NCBI GenBank assembly: GCA_033725935.1
Contig: MU867181.1
Span: forward strand, 1-12,839
Source of the DNA: Cladorrhinum sp. PSN259
Taxonomy: Eukaryota > Ascomycota > Sordariomycetes > Sordariales > Podosporaceae
Direction of reading: 5' to 3'
Length of the DNA stretch: 12,839 bases
Shown here in pieces: positions 8,272 to 12,839 of the stretch. A program made the position numbers and the translations under genes. How positions within the stretch are numbered: position 1 is the stretch's first letter; every line of letters starts with the position of its first letter. The notes under the pieces are model-generated. The model saw only the letters and a program-made list of their open reading frames with translations, did no database searches and had not been told where the DNA came from.

Positions 8272-8621
8272 TTGTAAATAATGAACGTGATATTGCTTGC
8301 GTAAGGAACTAAGTCCTTACGATAGGAAGTGCCCAGCACTCTTCCTACTTATAGTGAAGCTATCTACATGTGTTTCCTGGGTATATTATATACTGACTTC
8401 ACTGACTGCTCCATCCGCTCCTTAGGCATCGTAGTCAGTGTGGTTATTCTTGTAACTGCGCTTCTTACGGTTCTCGGATCGCAGTTAATATAGTCAATCC
8501 TTGATTGGCTGTATCGGGACTTTATGGGTCTTCTCATCCCTGGCCTAATAATTGGCTATGGTCCTATAATGCCCTGCATTATAGTCCGTATGCGGGGGAG
8601 ACTTACGCGCGAGGCGTAATA
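8272..8621 (-). repeat. Probable 3' LTR of the minus-strand Ty3/gypsy element (ends approximate)
   Basis: Its right end is GGCGTAATA at 8613-8621, read on the minus strand as TATTACGCC. This fits a TGTTACGCC LTR start altered by one TG-to-TA change. Next to it lies TTCCCCCTCCTC (8624-8635), a purine-rich tract on the minus strand and therefore a candidate polypurine primer. The left end is uncertain: TGTAAATAATG at 8272 and TGCGTAAGG near 8298 are both possible. The partner LTR is outside the window or lost, so the usual proof by paired repeats is not available. Confidence 0.45.
8564..8584. other. Perfect 9-bp stem, 3-nt loop hairpin in the LTR
   Basis: CTATAATGC, loop CCT, GCATTATAG. The stem is perfect although the surroundings are RIP-mutated. 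A role in transcript folding or 3'-end formation is possible but is only inference. Confidence 0.6.
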
Positions 8622-8638
8622 CGTTCCCCCTCCTCTAT

Positions 8639-8657
8639 AGTCTTCGCCTCGAAGACT
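8639..8657. other. Perfect 8-bp stem, 3-nt loop hairpin beside the LTR
   Basis: AGTCTTCG, loop CCT, CGAAGACT, located between the candidate polypurine tract and the extra ORF. It has the same CCT loop as the hairpin at 8564-8584. Confidence 0.6.
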
Positions 8658-8719
8658 TTCTAACGCTAAGAAATTTATCGCTGAGACTGTGAGTTTCCCT
8701 CTTTCATTTAACCCTTAAA

Positions 8720-9313
8720 ATGTCTGCTAATAGGGTATAGAAAAACCTTCCGAAGAAGAAATCGCAATAACGCTTTACTAAAGAACGTCGTTATTTTAAC
8801 GCTAACGTCGCTAATCTTTTTAGAGATACCATGCCTTTAGGTTATTCTCGTTATATTAGAGAAGGGCTCTCTAATTGTAAAGTATCCGACCGTAGCTCGT
8901 CGTATTAATACTGTCTTAAGGCTGGCCGCGATTCGTCTTATAACGCTCTCGGGGACCCTTCTCCTATATTCCGCGATCTTCTAGATATAAAGCGTCGTCT
9001 TACTAAGGAACGGGAAGATACTATATCGAAGATACTTAAGGCGGCTGCGAAGTTAGCGCGACTTAAGACTTAGGCCCGCGCCCTGGATGCTAAAGCGAGT
9101 GAGGCATTTAGTCGTAAGATAAGGCTTATAAAAGAGTAAGAGGTGGAGGAAGCGGGGGAGCAGGCAGGACCTTCTGCCATTACTCCGGAATCGGGGTTCC
9201 TAACCTTAATAGGCGATCCTTTCTAGTTATCCTTTAGGGATATTAGTAACCCTGACTAGCTTATATCCTTAAGGGTTAACTAGTCGAATTTAGATCTAAA
9301 TTTTGTATCCTAA
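8720..9313 (+). pseudogene. Extra antisense ORF inside the Ty3/gypsy element, RIP-broken
   Basis: An ATG at 8720 opens a plus-strand frame of 198 codons to a TAA at 9311-9313. It is interrupted by eight internal stops, every one TAA or TAG and so explainable as a mutated CAA or CAG. No frameshift is needed. It lies opposite in direction to pol, between the chromodomain and the LTR. Visible traits are a basic N-terminus (KNLPKKKSQ, then RFTKERRYFNANV), a Cys-containing segment (SNCKVSDRSSSY, a stop, YC, where Tyr may replace Cys to give a C-x(n)-C-x2-C pattern), and a charged helix likely to form a coiled coil (KRRLTKEREDTISKILKAA to EVEEA). I recall similar Cys-plus-coiled-coil hypothetical proteins in fungi but cannot name a function. 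The protein might bind nucleic acid or Gag; this is inference. Confidence 0.65.
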
Positions 9314-12300
9314 ATTAATCTAAGTTCTATCGGTAAAATTACTAGAGCTTCTCTAAGTAGTCTAAAAGATCGATAGGTTCTTACGAGTTAGATTCTAGTC
9401 CGTAATTAAGCTATTTAATAAGATATTAAAGTTCGTTATTACTGATTCGGGAATCTAAGATATCTTCGACGTCGAATTCTTCTTCGTCGTTTATTACCTT
9501 AAGCTGCGTCTCGAGTCTAACTTTTTTTGGTACGGGTTTAAGCAGGGAAATATAGAATACTTTAGTTCGTATTTTTATAGAATCGGGTAAAATAAGTTTA
9601 TAATTTAATATCGAAACTTTCCTCTTAATTTTAAACGGTCCGATTTTTTTAAAATCGAGTTTCCTACTTAGTCATTTCGTATAAAGGTTACGTATAAGAA
9701 GAAACACTTTATCTCCCTCCTTAAAGGGAGGTCCCTCGACCCTATATTTATCGTAGTAAATGCGCATTCGTTCCCGGACGAATTCGAATATTTCCTTCAG
9801 TATATCGTGTATTTCCTGCAACCGTCCTGCATATACCGCTACTTTAGGTACGTCTGCTATTAGTCCTTAACGTAGCTTTAGTTAGTATCCGTAATTAGCG
9901 AAGAATAGTAATATATTCGTTAATTTTATACTGCTAGAGTTATATGCCAATTATGCTATTAGTAATAAGTTAACCTAGTTATCCTGCTTAAAGTTAATAT
10001 AGTACCGAAGGTATTATTTAATAACTTGGTTAAGTCGTTCGGTCTGCCTATCGGTCTAGGGGTAGAACGCGGTCGAGAGCTTGGATTTGACGTCCAGTCG
10101 TTTTATTAAGGCTTGCCAAAACTTAGATATAAATAACTTATCTCTATCCGAGGTAATATTATCTAGTAACCCGTATTAGCTTACGATATTCCGTTCGAAG
10201 TGGTAGGCTAATTATTCTGCCGTAGTTATTTCTCTAAAGGGTATAAAGTAGGCCCACTTAGTGAGTCTATTAACCACTACCTAAATAAAATCATATTTAA
10301 CGTCTGTTCCATCTGGTACCGTTAAGTTAGGGAGCTTAGTAATAAAGTCTATCGATATAGATCCCTATGCTCATTCTGCGGTAGGGAAAGGTTCGAGTAA
10401 TCCGTACGGCTTATATCTTGCCGCCTTACTCTTAATGCACATTTCGCATTCTCTAACCATCTCTTCTACTACCTTCTTCATCCTTAAGAACGCGTAATAT
10501 TATCGTACGCATTCGAGCGTCTTCTTAATGCCTAGGTATCCTCCAAGTTTATCTTCATATAGCTTAATAATATACGCTCGTCTCTTGTCTATTAATACGT
10601 ATGCTTTATTAAGGTACTATATTAGGTTATTATCCTCGGGTCCTACCTGTAATTTCAGTTCTTCTATTTTATCCTTATCGATATCTTATCGTTTGGCCTG
10701 AAATTCGTAATTTTCTTACTCCGTATGGTAGGTTCTGGCGCAGTCCTCCCAGATCTAAATTGTATATTCTAAGGTTCCGTTCTTTTCCTTAAAAAGTAGT
10801 ACTGCGTTATACTTCTTATTGCCCTTATGGTCGGATCTTCTACTAAGCGCGTTTACTCTAGCGTTTTCCTTTCCCTTAACGTAATAGATACGGAAGTTAA
10901 AGGGGGCTAAGAACTCTGCCTATCATACTTATCTAAGACTCAGTTCCTTAATAACGAAATACTTCAAGTTCCGGTAGTCTATAAAAATATCCACTAATTC
11001 CTTAGTCCTACTAAGATAAGGTCTCCATTTATCAAATGCCTCGATAACGGCTATAAGCTCCTTATTATAGATTAGGTAATTAAGTACTAGTCTAGAGATC
11101 TTTTTCGAAACGAATCCTACGGGGTATCATCCGTCGTCGAAATATTAGTAAAGCTCTGCTCCGATAGCAAAGTCTAATATATCCGTTTCGACTTAAAAGG
11201 GTTTGCTAAAATCTAGCATCCGTAATATTAGCTCGCTATTAATAGCTTCTTTAAGTTAATCGAAGGCGTCTTATTATTCTTATTTCCATTTAAATAAATA
11301 TCCTTTGCCGGTAAGCTTATATAGGGGTTTAGCAATCTTACCGAATCCTTTAATAAAGGATCTATAAAAGTTAATAAATCTAATAAATATCCTAATTTCT
11401 TTCTGGTTTATTAGTGCCGGCTAGTCCTTAACTGCCGCAATCTTAGCTAGTTCTATTCGGATTTCTCCCGGAGAGATCTCGAATCTAAGAAAAATTATCT
11501 TCTATACGTGGAATTCGCTTTTACGTGGGTTCACTGATAATCCCGCGTCTTATAGCGTTTATAAAATCTATCGTACGTATTCCTAATGCTTCTTAAGCGT
11601 CTTAGAATAAATCAAGATATCGTCTAAGTATATAAAGGCAAATCGATCTAGATAAGGGCGTAAGGTATAGTCGATTATACTTTAGAATATCGCCGGGGCG
11701 TTAGTAAGTCTAAAAGGCATAACCTAATATTTAAAGTATCCGTAACGAGTCTTAAAAGCTATCTTCTACTTATCCCCTTCCTTAATCCGGATATAGCTAA
11801 AGGCTATCGGAAGATTAAGACGACTGAACTATTAGGCGCTAGCTAATCTGTCCTTTATCTCCCTAATAAGCGGCAGCGGATACCTATTCTTAATTATTTC
11901 CTCGTTTAGTTAGCGATAATTAACCATAAGTCTTAAGTCTATTATTCCTTTCTTAAGTACAAATAAAATAGGATAAGCCGCTTTACTCTATAACTCCCGA
12001 ATAAACCGTTTTAATAAATTTTCCTTAATATATTCTTATAAGGCCTAGTCCTATCGTGGTCCTAGGTAGTATGCTTTATAATATCGTAATTTGGCTCCTT
12101 CCTTTAGTCGAATCTCGTGGTCGAAAGAGGTTCTTACGGAAAGCTCGTTCTTCATCTTATATCTAAAGACGGTAAAACTGTAATATTCCCTTAGAATATT
12201 ACTAAGGTCTTCCTTTTCCTTAAGAAGTTCGTATCCTAAATCGTCATTCGGGTTATCCTCTAGCTTCTCTAATCTGATATATATCACCCATTATTCTGGT

Positions 12301-12742
12301 TCTTTAAGGTACAAGGGTCCTTTCTTAAATCTTCCTCTGTTAGTTAATATCAGCTCGTTATAGCTTATATATCTTATTTGCTCGCAAGGGATCTCTTATC
12401 CCTCTAGGCACCTAGGAGCCCTATCTAGTTCTACTTTATTTACCCATTTAGTATCAAGCCTAAAGTTAAGATAGCCATTCTCCCAGTCGATATCCGGATT
12501 ATATTTCTTTAACTACGGGTGTCCTAAAATCATATTGCACTTAAGACCTATAAGTAAGATATTAAAATTTACTTCCTACGGGTTATTATCCACTATAATT
12601 AAGAATATCGTTTCCCGTAAACTGATTCCACTATTATAACTAGCTATTTGCCCTTCGTAAGTCCTCATTCGATAAGGTTATTTCTTCTTAACCCACGGCA
12701 TCCTTATTTTATTTATAAATAAAGGATTAATAATATTAATCG
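9240..12742 (-). pseudogene. Ty3/gypsy retrotransposon copy B Pol polyprotein (protease end, RT, RNase H, integrase, chromodomain), RIP-inactivated
   Basis: Read right to left, one frame holds from 12287 to at least 9459 without frameshift. Order: protease end near 12500; linker; RT (NRYPLPLI near 11870, YLDD at 11619-11630); RNase H (VETDILDFAIGAELY near 11150); integrase with CEMC at 10437-10448 (zinc-binding; a preceding His has become Tyr). The catalytic D, D, E are at 10347, 10146 and 10038, giving D-x35-E spacing. The GPFKI/LPD and HISLL-like linker (here YISLL) precedes a chromodomain (DVEDILDSRISN near 9440-9473, then EPIDLLDYLEKL). Many stops replace Trp or Gln. The first RT catalytic Asp in LDL is Asn (LNL, codon 11814-11816), so RT would be dead even without stops. 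The element is a chromovirus-type gypsy. Its 5' part is missing: homology to copy A ends at about 12743. Confidence 0.92.
9287..9302. other. 16-bp perfect palindrome at the meeting point of two convergent ORFs
   Basis: AATTTAGATCTAAATT is its own reverse complement. It sits where the 3' end of the antisense ORF overlaps the C-terminal pol frame read from the other strand, so both strands encode nearly the same residues here (NLDLN). Confidence 0.7.
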
Positions 12743-12839
12743 TGCACGGCCTAGCCGTGGGTAAGAAGCTAAAAACACAAGACTTTGCATTAGCCAGGCT
12801 GGCCGGCAAGACCTGGGGGCCTAGCCTAGCCCGCTGCAG
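12743..12839 (+). pseudogene. Probable LINE ORF2 fragment, truncated by the window edge
   Basis: GC content rises abruptly at about 12744. The plus strand reads without stops as VHGLAVGKKLKTQDFALARL followed by AGKTWGPSLARC. This resembles the segment after the reverse transcriptase of fungal LINE ORF2 proteins, where a TWG-x-S-L motif follows a KA-rich helix. It would be a 5'-truncated LINE inserted into gypsy copy B, with its junction in the protease codons. The stretch is short and the match rests on a few residues. Only the start is in view. Confidence 0.45.

Noticed and set aside
12051..12287. A 78-residue minus-strand protein as an independent gene
   Set aside because: It is the stretch of gypsy copy B pol between two RIP stops; the frame and homology continue on both sides.
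1..12839. CRISPR array, bacterial operon or prokaryotic mobile element
   Set aside because: No regularly spaced direct repeats were seen. Spliceosomal introns, LINEs, chromodomain gypsy elements and RIP all point to a fungus.

Overview
The window reads as nuclear DNA of a filamentous ascomycete fungus. It contains one intron-bearing gene whose introns are about 58-65 bp with GTGAGT/GTATGT donors. That gene is flanked on both sides by degenerate retroelements whose damage is almost entirely C-to-T and G-to-A transitions, with CAA/CAG and TGG codons turned into stops. This pattern is typical of repeat-induced point mutation (RIP). The species cannot be named from the sequence.

Layout. 1-937: the 3' end of a non-LTR (LINE, Tad/I-like) element, with the ORF2 C-terminus and a 3' UTR. 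938-2068: a heavily RIP-mutated Ty3/gypsy fragment (protease to start of reverse transcriptase). 2069-2819: an ORF1-only LINE derivative with three zinc knuckles and a LINE-type 3' end. 2921-3326: a second, 5'-truncated copy of the first LINE. 3337-4538: about 1.2 kb without a recognisable gene. 4539-7342 (perhaps to 7451): a multi-exon ankyrin-repeat gene of the fungal ankyrin/CorA-like type. 7745-7948: a pogo-like DDE transposase fragment on the minus strand. About 8272-12743: a second, much longer Ty3/gypsy copy on the minus strand, comprising an LTR-like end, an extra ORF on the opposite strand, and then chromodomain, integrase, RNase H, RT and protease remnants. 12744-12839: probably another LINE ORF2 fragment running off the right edge.

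The two gypsy copies can be laid over each other for 780 bp with equal length (1290-2068 against 12740-11962), so they belong to one family. The long copy keeps a single reading frame for at least 2.8 kb despite many stops. The ankyrin gene is the only host gene I can support. It keeps good splice sites and coding potential although it sits in a RIP-rich block, and it appears to lack the membrane-spanning C-terminus expected of CorA-like proteins.

The most interesting items are the extra antisense ORF inside the gypsy element, the ORF1-only LINE derivative (comparable in design to mammalian HAL1), the 15-nt microexon of the ankyrin gene, and the unequal mutation load between the coding and 3' UTR parts of the left LINE.
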